A DNA stretch of 36,677 nt from Eggerthella sp. CAG:298 (lineage in GTDB: Bacteria; Actinomycetota; Coriobacteriia; Coriobacteriales; Eggerthellaceae), in NCBI GenBank assembly GCA_000435675.1, contig FR895143.1, positions 1 to 36,677 of the forward strand. Reading direction: 5' to 3'. Made by a program: the position numbers and the translations under genes. Within the stretch, counting starts at the first letter, position 1. Every line of letters starts with the position of its first letter. The notes under the pieces are model-generated. The model was not told the origin of the DNA. It saw only the letters and a program-made list of their open reading frames with translations, and did no database searches. Below, piece by piece: positions 7,790-16,423 of the stretch.

Positions 7790-8754
7790 CACTCTCTGAT
7801 TTTTTCAAGCTTATTCGTCATTACATAAAAATGGTTGTTATAGTGCCTGTTGTTTGTGCATTTGTTGCTACAGCTGTTGTTGCAGCGATTCCGCCAACCT
7901 ATATTGCTAAAGCGACACTTTTGACGAATGGAGACATAGCTTTAGCAGGTGGTTATGCCCAAAACGAAGCATCGACCTTTTCTAAAAACGGCATAGAGGT
8001 TTCGTCAACTACCGATACGGCTTACAGAACGATTACGATCAGGGCTGAAGGAAGCGACTATGGAGGATGTATTGCTGCGGCGAACGCGACAGTCCTTGCT
8101 GCAGCAGAAGACTGTAGAAAAGCAAACGTACAGGCTTCAATTAGCACTAATGAGGCGATAAGCGCAGATAACGCCTCACCAAGTATATGGAGAACGACAT
8201 TAATGGCGCTATTCGCGGGCCTTTTTGTCGTGATTTGTCTCATTGTATTGATCGATATACTGAAGACCCCCATCAAGTCAAAAAGTGATATTGAAGCAGC
8301 TGCAGATCTTCCTGTGATAGGCACGATTCCAAATCGTGATCGTGGAGAGCGTTTGCTCGCAAATATCCGATTTATATGCGATGAGCCGCCATCTACCATC
8401 GCAGTGGTGCCAGTAGGTCTTACGGGAAGTACGCTCACGTGTGCAGAATTAACAAGCGCATTGGAGCACTCTAAAGTTTCGGTAAGTCGAGTGCAGGGGA
8501 ATGCTCACGCCGAAGGTTTTAATCATGTTAGCTTGCCAGGTATTGTTACAATCATCGAATGTGCGCCACTTAGCGAAGGGGTGGGTGCGGTTTATATTGC
8601 GAAAGAGGCCGACATAACTATTCTTTGTGCAACTGAATGGCGCGATTCACGTAAAGCGCTCGCAGCTATTGTTGAAGAGTTCCGTTTTGCGAAGATTAAG
8701 CTTGGTGGCGTTGTATTCCTTACTTCTCGCTATCCTGAAAAGAGCTTGTTTTAG
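7786..8754 (+). CDS. Wzz-type chain-length protein with degenerate tyrosine-kinase domain
   Basis: 322 aa. Two transmembrane helices (about residues 16-37 and 138-158) flank a ~100-residue extracellular segment, the Wzz/CapA-type topology that sets polysaccharide chain length. The second helix ends in a 'KTPIKSKSDIE..ADLPVIGTIP' linker as in CpsC/CapA and BY-kinase fusions. The remaining ~140 residues follow the BY-kinase (CpsD/CapB) order but lack its active site. Where Walker A (GEGKT/S) should stand there is 'VVPVGLTGSTLTCAELTSAL' (about 203-225). The Walker B position reads 'VTIIECAPLSEG', and there is no C-terminal tyrosine cluster. It is therefore probably a non-catalytic pseudokinase scaffold. 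It is the first substantial gene of the locus; AGGG lies 9 nt upstream of the ATG. Confidence 0.82.
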   Translation: MTLSDFFKLIRHYIKMVVIVPVVCAFVATAVVAAIPPTYIAKATLLTNGDIALAGGYAQNEASTFSKNGIEVSSTTDTAYRTITIRAEGSDYGGCIAAANATVLAAAEDCRKANVQASISTNEAISADNASPSIWRTTLMALFAGLFVVICLIVLIDILKTPIKSKSDIEAAADLPVIGTIPNRDRGERLLANIRFICDEPPSTIAVVPVGLTGSTLTCAELTSALEHSKVSVSRVQGNAHAEGFNHVSLPGIVTIIECAPLSEGVGAVYIAKEADITILCATEWRDSRKALAAIVEEFRFAKIKLGGVVFLTSRYPEKSLF

Positions 8755-9486
8755 GTGGAAAACATCGCGATGATAACTGCTGGAGGCGATCAAGAGCAGG
8801 CGGTAGTTTTGCGCCTGGGGACGAAGGAGTTCGAGACCTACTCTCGCTCTCTTGATAAGCGGTCGCTTGGATATCGCTTCGTTAAGCGTCTTTTCGACAT
8901 CGTGTTCAGTGTTTTCGTCATCGCAGTTTGTATTCTCCTTTTGCCCTTGACCCTTCTTTTATTGGTGGTTATTGCAATTCAGACCAAGGCATCGCCGATT
9001 TATATTCAAAAGCGCGTTGGTAAGTATGGTCGTCCGATGAGGATCTTTAAACTGCGTTCTATGGTTGGCGACTCCGATAATGTTGAAAAGTATTTTGATG
9101 ACGATCAGCTCGTTCAGTGGAGAAAAGAACGAAAAGTTGAAAACGATTCGCGCGTGGTACCTATTGGAAAGTTTATTCGGAAAACATCGATTGATGAATT
9201 TGCTAATGTCCTTAATGTGCTTGCGGGTGAGATGTCTGTTATCGGTCCTCGCCCCATTTCTTATGAGGAAATGCGTTGGTATACGCCAGAGCAGCAAGCA
9301 GAGCTCCTTTCCATTCCGGGGGGAATAACAGGTCTCTGGCAGTCTACTTCGCGAAACAACTCAACTTTCGAATCAGGGGAGCGTCAAGCAATAGAGCTTG
9401 AGTACATCGAGACTGCATCGTTTAAGACCGATTGGCGCGTTTTCAAGGGAACTTTTCGTGCGATGCTTTCAGGAACGGGGCAATAG
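8755..9486 (+). CDS. Undecaprenyl-phosphate sugar phosphotransferase (initiating transferase)
   Basis: Bacterial sugar transferase (PF02397 type) that moves a sugar-1-phosphate from a nucleotide sugar to undecaprenyl phosphate, the first membrane step of repeat-unit assembly. One strong hydrophobic helix lies near residues 42-74. It is followed by the catalytic domain with 'PIYIQKRVGKYGRPMRIFKL', 'KTSIDEFANVLNVLAGEMSV' and 'IGPRP'. At 243 aa it is a short, PglC/WbaP-core type without the extra N-terminal helices. The sugar donor cannot be read from sequence. The start is GTG 8755, directly after the previous stop, or ATG 8770, with AGGTGG at 8753-8758; both keep the whole domain. Confidence 0.92.
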   Translation: MENIAMITAGGDQEQAVVLRLGTKEFETYSRSLDKRSLGYRFVKRLFDIVFSVFVIAVCILLLPLTLLLLVVIAIQTKASPIYIQKRVGKYGRPMRIFKLRSMVGDSDNVEKYFDDDQLVQWRKERKVENDSRVVPIGKFIRKTSIDEFANVLNVLAGEMSVIGPRPISYEEMRWYTPEQQAELLSIPGGITGLWQSTSRNNSTFESGERQAIELEYIETASFKTDWRVFKGTFRAMLSGTGQ

Positions 9487-9716
9487 CCCAATCGTCATAT
9501 TTCAGCCCAATCAAAGCATTGATCAAGCAGGACCACTAAGGCTTCCTTTAGGCTGTTGAAAGTAGCCACTATTTAGGAAATTAGTTATCATAGGGTTTGG
9601 TTTTCTTGCGCATTGCGAGAGAATCTGAAGACACGCTGGATGGGAGCTTTGTCTCAGCTTGATGGCATTATCAAAATAGGAAAGCAATCATAGGTTCTCA
9701 AACACACATAATACTA

Positions 9717-11045
9717 TTGTCTGGCGGTTCGGGCTCTCGTTTGTGGCCTCTTTCCAACGAAAGCAGATCAAAACAGTTTCTGAAGGTACTACGAAACTCA
9801 AGCAACATTCCAGAGTCAATGGTGCAACGCACCTTCAGGAAGATAAAAGAAGCTTTACCAGAAGCAAACCTTCTTGTGGCTACAGGGAATAGTCAAGTTT
9901 ACTCTATCGAAAGTCAAATAGAAGGCGACTATGATTTAGTGGTTGAGCCCGAGCGAAGAGATACAGCTCCTGCTATTATGCTTGCATGTGCAAAGCTCGC
10001 TTTTGACCTTGAAGCAGATCCGAACGATTCGGTTATCGTTCTTCCCATAGACACTTATGCAGATGATGGTTATTACAAGAGTCTCGCAAGACTCGCTGAA
10101 GCAGTTGATGAAAGACCAGACGGTCTTGTCCTCTTAGGAATCGAACCCACGTATCCTTCTGAAAAGTATGGCTACATCGTGCCTGTTGACACAGTGGGAG
10201 ATATCTACGAGGTGTCATGTTTTGCAGAAAAACCTTCAGAGGCAAAGGCTCAATCGCTTATTGAAAAAGGGGCCCTTTGGAATGGGGGCATTTTCGGATT
10301 CAAGCTTGGCTATGGCCTTGATATTCTGCGTCGTTATACAAGCTCGAAAGATATAGAAGAGATTATCGAGAATTATAGTGAATTTCCAAAGGTTTCTTTT
10401 GACTATGAGGTGGTCGAAAAGGCCGATTCCATCGCAGTCGTTCCATGTCAGGGAGAATGGAAGGATCTAGGTACTTGGAATACTCTTTCTGAAGAGATGG
10501 CAGAAGCCTATTCAGGACGTATCGTTTTTGATGCGGACACTTGCGAGAATCTTCATGCGATCAACGAGACAAACATCCCTTTAGTTGTATCAGGGGTCTC
10601 AAACGCAGTTGTGGTAGCTACACCTGACGGTATCCTGGTTTCTTCGAAAGAGCATTCAGCGAAGCTTAAGCCGTTGGTAGAGCAAGCTGCATATACACGC
10701 CCCATGTATGAAAAGAGACGATGGGGTGAATATCGAGTTATCGATTCTGGTGTTTATAAAGATAACCAAAAAGCCATGACAAAAGAACTTGTCATACAGC
10801 CAGGGAAACAGTTGACCTACCAACGCCATTTTAGGCGCGCAGAGGTTTGGACCGTAGTATCTGGCGAAGGCGAGATCGTACTTAATGGTGAAGTGCAGCC
10901 TCTCACCCCAGGTAGAGTGGTTAATATTCAGGCAGAACAACTTCATTCTGCTCGAGCTTTCACGGAACTTCATGTTATAGAGGTTCAGTTGGGTGATGTT
11001 CTCGTCGAAGAAGACATAGAACGATTTGGAAATTACTGGAAATAG
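9717..11045 (+). CDS. manC: Mannose-1-phosphate guanylyltransferase / mannose-6-phosphate isomerase
   Basis: Bifunctional type II enzyme making GDP-mannose. The N-terminal pyrophosphorylase signature is 'SGGSGSRLWPLSNESRSKQF'. The C-terminal cupin isomerase domain (about residues 340-437) contains 'WGEYRVIDSGVYKDNQKAM' and 'QPGKQLTYQRHFRRAEVW'. It feeds the Gmd/Rmd pair downstream. The start is problematic. The only canonical start is TTG 9717, which begins at 'LSGGSGS' and removes the first beta-strand. In-frame codons before it encode 'QTHIILL', exactly the missing strand, and the frame stays open back to 9663, but it contains no ATG, GTG or TTG. AGGAAAG at 9678-9684 would suit an ATC or ATA start at 9687/9690. 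Otherwise there is a small sequence error. The 230-bp gap upstream shows no firm promoter. Confidence 0.88.
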   Translation: MSGGSGSRLWPLSNESRSKQFLKVLRNSSNIPESMVQRTFRKIKEALPEANLLVATGNSQVYSIESQIEGDYDLVVEPERRDTAPAIMLACAKLAFDLEADPNDSVIVLPIDTYADDGYYKSLARLAEAVDERPDGLVLLGIEPTYPSEKYGYIVPVDTVGDIYEVSCFAEKPSEAKAQSLIEKGALWNGGIFGFKLGYGLDILRRYTSSKDIEEIIENYSEFPKVSFDYEVVEKADSIAVVPCQGEWKDLGTWNTLSEEMAEAYSGRIVFDADTCENLHAINETNIPLVVSGVSNAVVVATPDGILVSSKEHSAKLKPLVEQAAYTRPMYEKRRWGEYRVIDSGVYKDNQKAMTKELVIQPGKQLTYQRHFRRAEVWTVVSGEGEIVLNGEVQPLTPGRVVNIQAEQLHSARAFTELHVIEVQLGDVLVEEDIERFGNYWK

Positions 11046-11051
11046 AGACCG

Positions 11052-12176
11052 ATGCCAACTACTTTCAAAGATCTAAAAGTTGCGCTTGTACACGACTGGC
11101 TTGTAGGGCGCGGAGGAGGAGAGCGAGTGCTCTATGATATTCACACGCTTTTTCCTGATGCTCCTATATACACTTTAGTTTACGATCAGGATAAAGCTCC
11201 TGAATGGTGCAAAGAGTGCGATATCCGAACTACTTATATCCAAAAATGGCCGGGTGCGAAGAGTCATCACAAGCTCCTTCTTTCTTTTATGCCAAAAGCA
11301 TGGGAGGCGCTTGATCTGACCGAATATGACCTCGTGATCAGCTGTTGTGCATCTTGTTGCAAAGGAGTTATTACCAGACCAGATGCGTTGCATGTTTGCT
11401 ATTCCTTCTCGCCGACACGCTATGTTTGGGACCTCTATTACGACTATCTGGAGAATGCGAGCGCGCTCAAGAGATTTTTCATGAAGAGGATGATCCATAA
11501 AGTACGTCTTTGGGATTTTCAGGCTGCTCAAAGGGTCGATTATTTTGCTTCAGATTCGAATTTCGTTGGCAGTCGAATAAAGAAATATTATCGAAGAGAT
11601 TTCACCACGATCTATCCAGGCACTCGAATCAATGAGTATCCGATTACCGAGACACCCGATGATTATTATCTTGTGGTTGCACGCTTTGTTAGGTACAAAC
11701 GCATTGACCTTGCCATAGAGGCGTGTAATCGACTTAAGAAAAAACTTGTTGTTATCGGTTCAGGCGGTGAAGAGGAAGAGAAGCTCAAGAAGCTCGCAGG
11801 GGATACCATAGAGTTTCTTGGACGCGTAAGTGACGAAGAAATGGAGCGCTATTACTTACGAGCGAAAGCTTTTTTGTTTCCGGGTATCGAAGACTATGGC
11901 ATAACGCCCGTCGAAGCTATGTCAGCTGGAGTGCCAGTGTTAGCTTTTGGCAAAGGTGGTGCTCTTGAGACCGTGCAAGACGGAAAGACTGGCCTTTATT
12001 TTTACGATCAGAGTGTAGATGGTCTCGTTCGCTGTATCGAAGAATTTGAACAAGATGGCGTGGCTTATTCCCGTCAGCAAATACACGACTATAGTCTGAA
12101 TTTTTCAGAGAGGATCTTCAAAGAGAATTTCACGAACTTCCTTAAGGAAAAACTGATTGAATGGAATCAAGATTAA
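11052..12176 (+). CDS. GT4-family glycosyltransferase, likely mannosyl- or rhamnosyltransferase
   Basis: 374 aa, GT-B fold. The N-terminal domain opens with 'KVALVHDWLVGRGGGERVLYD', typical of the WbaZ/WbdA-like mannosyltransferase branch. The C-terminal domain has the GT4 E-x7-E motif ('GIEDYGITPVEAMSAG') and 'GVPVLAFGKGGALETV' for nucleotide-sugar binding. Position directly after manC and before gmd and rmd suggests a GDP-mannose or GDP-D-rhamnose donor, which is an inference from context. It has no transmembrane segment and would act at the cytoplasmic face on the undecaprenyl-linked intermediate. It begins 6 nt after manC, so the two are cotranscribed. Confidence 0.9.
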   Translation: MPTTFKDLKVALVHDWLVGRGGGERVLYDIHTLFPDAPIYTLVYDQDKAPEWCKECDIRTTYIQKWPGAKSHHKLLLSFMPKAWEALDLTEYDLVISCCASCCKGVITRPDALHVCYSFSPTRYVWDLYYDYLENASALKRFFMKRMIHKVRLWDFQAAQRVDYFASDSNFVGSRIKKYYRRDFTTIYPGTRINEYPITETPDDYYLVVARFVRYKRIDLAIEACNRLKKKLVVIGSGGEEEEKLKKLAGDTIEFLGRVSDEEMERYYLRAKAFLFPGIEDYGITPVEAMSAGVPVLAFGKGGALETVQDGKTGLYFYDQSVDGLVRCIEEFEQDGVAYSRQQIHDYSLNFSERIFKENFTNFLKEKLIEWNQD

Positions 12177-12195
12177 AAACGCTTTGAGAGGAACT

Positions 12196-13242
12196 ATGAC
12201 TAAACGAGCACTGATTACTGGTATTACGGGGCAAGACGGGAGCTATCTTGCTGAATTTTTGCTTGACAAAGGCTATGAAGTACATGGGTTGGTGAGGCGC
12301 TCAAGCGTACACGGCACAGAGCGCATAGATCATCTTTTAGAGAGTGATCGTATAACCTTACATGATGGGGATCTATCCGACTCGACTTCGATCGTTCGGG
12401 TCGTTTCGTCTGTGCAGCCCGATGAGATATACAACCTAGCAGCGCAATCTCATGTAGGCGTAAGCTTCGATGCGGCGGAATACACGGGCGATGTTGATGC
12501 GCTAGGTGTTTTGCGCATACTTGAAGCGGTTCATATGCTCGGCCTTGAAAAGACCTGTAAAATATATCAAGCTTCGACTTCTGAACTCTATGGCAAGGTC
12601 GAAGAAGTGCCACAGAATGAGGATACACCTTTTCATCCTTTCAGTCCTTATGCGGTGGCTAAACAGTATGGCTTCTGGATGGTCAAAGAATATAGGGATG
12701 CATATGGCATGTTCGCATGTAATGGCATCTTATTTAACCATGAATCAGAGCGCCGTGGAGAGAGTTTCGTTACACGAAAGATCACTAAAGCAGCTGCTCG
12801 TATTTCGCTTGGCCTCCAAGACCACTTGGAACTCGGTAATCTTGACTCTTTAAGAGACTGGGGTTATGCGAAAGACTACGTCGAATGCATGTGGATGATA
12901 TTGCAGCACGATGTTCCTGATGACTTCGTTATCGCTACGGGAGTGCAACACTCAGTTCGAGAATTTGTCGAATGGTCCTTTGCGCATGTTGGGATCGAAC
13001 TCGATTGGGAAGGCGAAGGTGTTGACGAAAAGGGATATGACAGGGCAACAGGGAAAATGCTCGTGTGTGTCAATCCAGCTTTCTATCGCCCAACCGATGT
13101 GGTTGATCTATGGGGGGATCCTACGAAGGCGAAGACTGTTTTAGGATGGGATCCGCAAAAAACAACATGTGAAGAATTGTGCCGCATCATGGTCAAGCAT
13201 GACCTTGAGCAAGCAAAACGAGAAGCAAAGTTCAACTCATGA
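12196..13242 (+). CDS. gmd: GDP-mannose 4,6-dehydratase
   Basis: Converts GDP-mannose to GDP-4-keto-6-deoxy-mannose. It is a short-chain-dehydrogenase-type enzyme of 348 aa. The NADP-binding segment is 'ALITGITGQDGSYLAEFLLD', followed by 'HGLVRRSSVHGTERIDHLL'. The catalytic YxxxK is in 'SPYAVAKQYGFWM', and the family motif 'NGILFNHESERRGESFVTRK' is intact. ATG 12196 is preceded by GAGAGG at 12186-12191. An upstream in-frame ATG at 12157 lies inside the previous gene and would add an unmatched leader. The stop overlaps the next start by ATGA. Confidence 0.95.
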   Translation: MTKRALITGITGQDGSYLAEFLLDKGYEVHGLVRRSSVHGTERIDHLLESDRITLHDGDLSDSTSIVRVVSSVQPDEIYNLAAQSHVGVSFDAAEYTGDVDALGVLRILEAVHMLGLEKTCKIYQASTSELYGKVEEVPQNEDTPFHPFSPYAVAKQYGFWMVKEYRDAYGMFACNGILFNHESERRGESFVTRKITKAAARISLGLQDHLELGNLDSLRDWGYAKDYVECMWMILQHDVPDDFVIATGVQHSVREFVEWSFAHVGIELDWEGEGVDEKGYDRATGKMLVCVNPAFYRPTDVVDLWGDPTKAKTVLGWDPQKTTCEELCRIMVKHDLEQAKREAKFNS

Positions 13243-14171
13243 CAGAACACCAACAAAAGGTTTTGATATTTGGGGCGGCAGGCTTTGTGGGAGGCTACCT
13301 TGCGCGAGAGTTTGCAAACAACGGCTACCTTGTATTTGGCTCAGACCTGCAGAAAGATTGCAGTGTTGAAGCTATCGAAGCGTATTATGCAGCCGATATC
13401 ACAGACGAACAAGAGGTACTAAAAACTTGTATACAGGTCGATCCAGATATTATCATCGATCTTGCGGCGATCAGCTCGGTCGGACTGTCTTGGAAACAGC
13501 CCAAGGTAACGTTCGATGTAAATGTTGGCGGTGCAGTGAATGTTTTGGAGGCTGCTAGAAAGCAGACAAAGTCTCCCAAGGTTCTACTCGTGGGTTCGAG
13601 CGAGGAATATGCCGCTCTTGAACGTCCACTTAAAGAAAGCGATCCTGTTGATGCGACTAGTCCTTATGGCATATCGAAGATTGCTCAAGAACGCCTTGCT
13701 GATCTTTATGGATCACGATATGGGCTTAAAATATATCAAACGCGATCGTTTAACCATACAGGCGTAGGTCAGACCACGAACTTCGTCCTCCCAAATTGGA
13801 TTAGTCAAGTTGCTGAGATCGAGAGATCGGGAAACCCTGGCGTACTCAAGGTTGGAAATCTGAATGTCTCAAGGGACTTCAGTGATGTGCGAGATGTCGT
13901 TCGGGCCTATCGGATGCTCGTTGAGAGCGATCACTATGGTGAGGTATTCAATATCGGTTCAGGAAAAGCGCTTTCTTTACGGGAGCTTCTCGAAATGATC
14001 GTTTCATTGAGTTCGCAAGAGATAACCGTAGAGGTCGACCCAGGGCTTTTGCGACCAAGCGATACTCCTTATATTTGTTGTGATGGAAGCAAGACTGCTG
14101 ATGAGCTGGGATTTGTTCCAGAGATTCCTCTTAGTGAAACATTTGAAGGTATTTTTCGAGAACTAGTCTGA
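13239..14171 (+). CDS. rmd: GDP-4-keto-6-deoxy-D-mannose reductase (GDP-D-rhamnose synthase)
   Basis: 310-aa NAD(P)-dependent reductase. It starts with 'VLIFGAAGFVGGYLAREF' and carries the RMD features 'VGSSEEYAALERPLKESDPV', YxxxK in 'SPYGISKIAQERL' and 'TRSFNHTGVGQ'. The last is typical of Rmd and distinguishes it from fucose synthase (Fcl). The product is GDP-D-rhamnose; a 6-deoxy-talose-forming variant cannot be excluded from sequence alone. The start overlaps the gmd stop by 4 nt, so the two consecutive pathway enzymes are translationally coupled. Confidence 0.87.
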   Translation: MTEHQQKVLIFGAAGFVGGYLAREFANNGYLVFGSDLQKDCSVEAIEAYYAADITDEQEVLKTCIQVDPDIIIDLAAISSVGLSWKQPKVTFDVNVGGAVNVLEAARKQTKSPKVLLVGSSEEYAALERPLKESDPVDATSPYGISKIAQERLADLYGSRYGLKIYQTRSFNHTGVGQTTNFVLPNWISQVAEIERSGNPGVLKVGNLNVSRDFSDVRDVVRAYRMLVESDHYGEVFNIGSGKALSLRELLEMIVSLSSQEITVEVDPGLLRPSDTPYICCDGSKTADELGFVPEIPLSETFEGIFRELV

Positions 14172-14240
14172 GTTATGTTGTTGCATGGGCCTCGATAAGA
14201 AGTCTGCGAAACCGAATAGATAAAGGAATCAGCTAAGCAA

Positions 14241-15107
14241 ATGAAAAAGAACGAGTTAAAAGACACACTCAAGCGCTCGGTGGTCGTTAGGTCATTATCA
14301 TATTGCCCAAAGAAGATCTTGGATAAGATGAACAATCTTCACTATAGAAGATCGGAATACGCGCAAGACATCAGGCAATTCAAAGATAAGCATCTGGGTG
14401 AGGTTTGTTTTGTTATTGGGAACGGACCAAGCCTAACTACCGAAGATCTCGAACGACTGCAAGGGTGCCCTACTTTTGCAAGTAATCTTTTGTATAAGTT
14501 ACTCGATCAAACATCTTTTCGCCCCACCTATTACGTTGCAGCGGATATAGGTTTCTTTCCAACGTACTTTAACGAGCTTGTTCAGTATGAGGGTATCGAC
14601 GCATATTTCGTGGGGGATAAAGGGGCGAAACTAGTCGAGCTCCCTTCAAATGCGCATTGTTTCAACGTCCAAGGCCCTTTTACTCTTAAAAAAGGTAGTC
14701 TTAAGAATAAAGATTTCAGTCTGGATGCATCGCACCATCTTGCGCTTTCGTACACCGTTACGTACTACAGCTTGCAGCTTGCGGTGTATATGGGATTCAA
14801 GGCGATCTATTTGATTGGCGTTGATCATCGCTATGCAGGACACGTCGATGAAAAAGGGAAGTTGCATCAAGATAGCGAACAAGAGCGATCTTATGCGAAA
14901 GGCATCGCGGCTCCTTTAGGTGCAGGATGGAACTATGCTGATTCAACGACTTATTCATACTACGTTGCAAGGCAGGCCGCGGAAAAACAAGGGGTGCAGA
15001 TCATCAATGCGACCCGTGGTGGTGATCTTGAGGTGTTCGATCGTATCGACACTGACGCTGCGATCGGGGCTGTTTCGTCTCAAATTGCTTCAGTTAAGAA
15101 CGAATAA
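14241..15107 (+). CDS. DUF115/GT42-like protein, candidate nonulosonate transferase
   Basis: 288 aa, soluble. The N-terminal ~50 residues are basic and helical, then 'CFVIGNGPSLTTEDLERL' (about 56-73) opens a Rossmann-like domain. Near residue 190 comes 'AIYLIGVDHRYAGH'. This layout (G-N-G-P-S-L, then I-Y-L-x-G-x-D) is shared by DUF115/MptE-like proteins, the core of Maf flagellin glycosyltransferases, and GT42 sialyltransferases such as CstII. The locus makes a CMP-activated legionaminic-acid-type sugar and contains no other obvious nonulosonate transferase. I therefore infer that this protein transfers that sugar. The family is known to be broad, so the substrate is uncertain. AAAGGA lies upstream of the ATG. 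Confidence 0.68.
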   Translation: MKKNELKDTLKRSVVVRSLSYCPKKILDKMNNLHYRRSEYAQDIRQFKDKHLGEVCFVIGNGPSLTTEDLERLQGCPTFASNLLYKLLDQTSFRPTYYVAADIGFFPTYFNELVQYEGIDAYFVGDKGAKLVELPSNAHCFNVQGPFTLKKGSLKNKDFSLDASHHLALSYTVTYYSLQLAVYMGFKAIYLIGVDHRYAGHVDEKGKLHQDSEQERSYAKGIAAPLGAGWNYADSTTYSYYVARQAAEKQGVQIINATRGGDLEVFDRIDTDAAIGAVSSQIASVKNE

Positions 15108-15128
15108 AAGGATATTGAGCCTTAAAAT

Positions 15129-16415
15129 ATGACCAGCAAGATTTCAAATGTTGACCTATATCGCGTGTTTGCAGGAATACTCCTGGTCGTTGGTCTTATC
15201 CCATTCTTTCGCATTCCCTATTTTGTTCAAGCGATCGAAGACGGGGCTTCTTATAATGACTTTATCATAGTTATAGTTACCCTCGGCGCGTTCTTGTCGA
15301 TGGCTTATGTGGTGTTGACGCAGCAACGTGTTCCTGCGCCATTTGGCTGGATTATCCTATTTCAGTTTTGCGTGCTTCCTTTTTCAATCACTGATGGTTT
15401 CGATGCACAAGCGGTCTTTTCGTATTACGTCCCTGCTGCTTATGCGACGGCCTATTGTTGGCTTATTTATTTGTTCATAAGAAAGGGTGATCCTCTTTGG
15501 ATTTCTGCGCTGAACAAGGCGCTTTGGGTCCTTACATTGGCAAATTTTGTTGCAATTATCGCTTATCCAGCAGGGATGTATCATTTTGGAGCGACGAATT
15601 TTGAGAGCTCGTACAGGAATTGGATATTCGGTTATGACAACAGACATTCAGAGTTCTACATCTATGCCGTGATGCTCTCAATGCTTTGGTGTGTGAAAAG
15701 GACGGGAAAGCAAATATCGTTTTCGGTCGTATTGCTCTATTTGATCTGTCTTATTTCGACGATTCTTGTAAAAGCAGGCACATCAATGGTCGTCTTGATC
15801 GTTCTTGGCATTTATATGGCTATTCAGGGAAGAAAAGAGAATAATAGATTTTTCACTATTAGAGGGTATTTGATACTGTACGCGATTCTTCTCATCTCGC
15901 TTATCGTGGTAGTGTGTGGATACGTAGACCCTTTTGGTTTGAGAACCTTCTTGCTTGAAGACGTATTCGGTAAGGATGCAACATTCTCGGGTCGCAGTGG
16001 AATATGGACAAGTGCGCTATCGTGGATACAATCGTCTTTTCTGTTCGGGAATGGCATAGAGTCGAGCAGTGTTTTGATGGCGAAGCTGGGGCATGGAAGT
16101 GGTGCCCATAATGAAATTCTGGGAATTTGGTACTTGGGTGGCTTGGTTCACTTTCTCTTTTTCCTTGGCTTAGTATTGGTGGCGGCGAAAAAGCTTTATC
16201 AAGCAAGGAACACGCCCGTTGCAAAAATTATATCTATCGCTATTTTTTGCATTCTTCTTCTCGAACTAATGAGGGGATGTAACGAGCTTCTTTGGCTCTC
16301 GATGTATGTAATGGGCTATTACTGTCTTGAGATCAATGATGCGTTAACTAAGCAGCAGGACAAGAAACAGACAAAAGTGGATAGAGTTCGTCTAGCCACC
16401 GAGAGTGACAAGTAG
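15129..16415 (+). CDS. Wzy-like polysaccharide polymerase
   Basis: 428-aa integral membrane protein with roughly ten to twelve hydrophobic helices and a short basic C-terminus. A large loop between late helices ('VDPFGLRTFLLEDVFGKDAT', then 'HGSGAHNEILGIWYLGG') resembles the periplasmic loop of O-antigen ligase/polymerase (Wzy_C/WaaL) proteins, with the typical 'H-N-E' placement. It would join undecaprenyl-linked repeat units outside the membrane. Wzy proteins are poorly conserved, so the call rests on topology, the loop motif and position next to Wzx. Confidence 0.8.
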   Translation: MTSKISNVDLYRVFAGILLVVGLIPFFRIPYFVQAIEDGASYNDFIIVIVTLGAFLSMAYVVLTQQRVPAPFGWIILFQFCVLPFSITDGFDAQAVFSYYVPAAYATAYCWLIYLFIRKGDPLWISALNKALWVLTLANFVAIIAYPAGMYHFGATNFESSYRNWIFGYDNRHSEFYIYAVMLSMLWCVKRTGKQISFSVVLLYLICLISTILVKAGTSMVVLIVLGIYMAIQGRKENNRFFTIRGYLILYAILLISLIVVVCGYVDPFGLRTFLLEDVFGKDATFSGRSGIWTSALSWIQSSFLFGNGIESSSVLMAKLGHGSGAHNEILGIWYLGGLVHFLFFLGLVLVAAKKLYQARNTPVAKIISIAIFCILLLELMRGCNELLWLSMYVMGYYCLEINDALTKQQDKKQTKVDRVRLATESDK

Positions 16416-16423
16416 CTATAACA

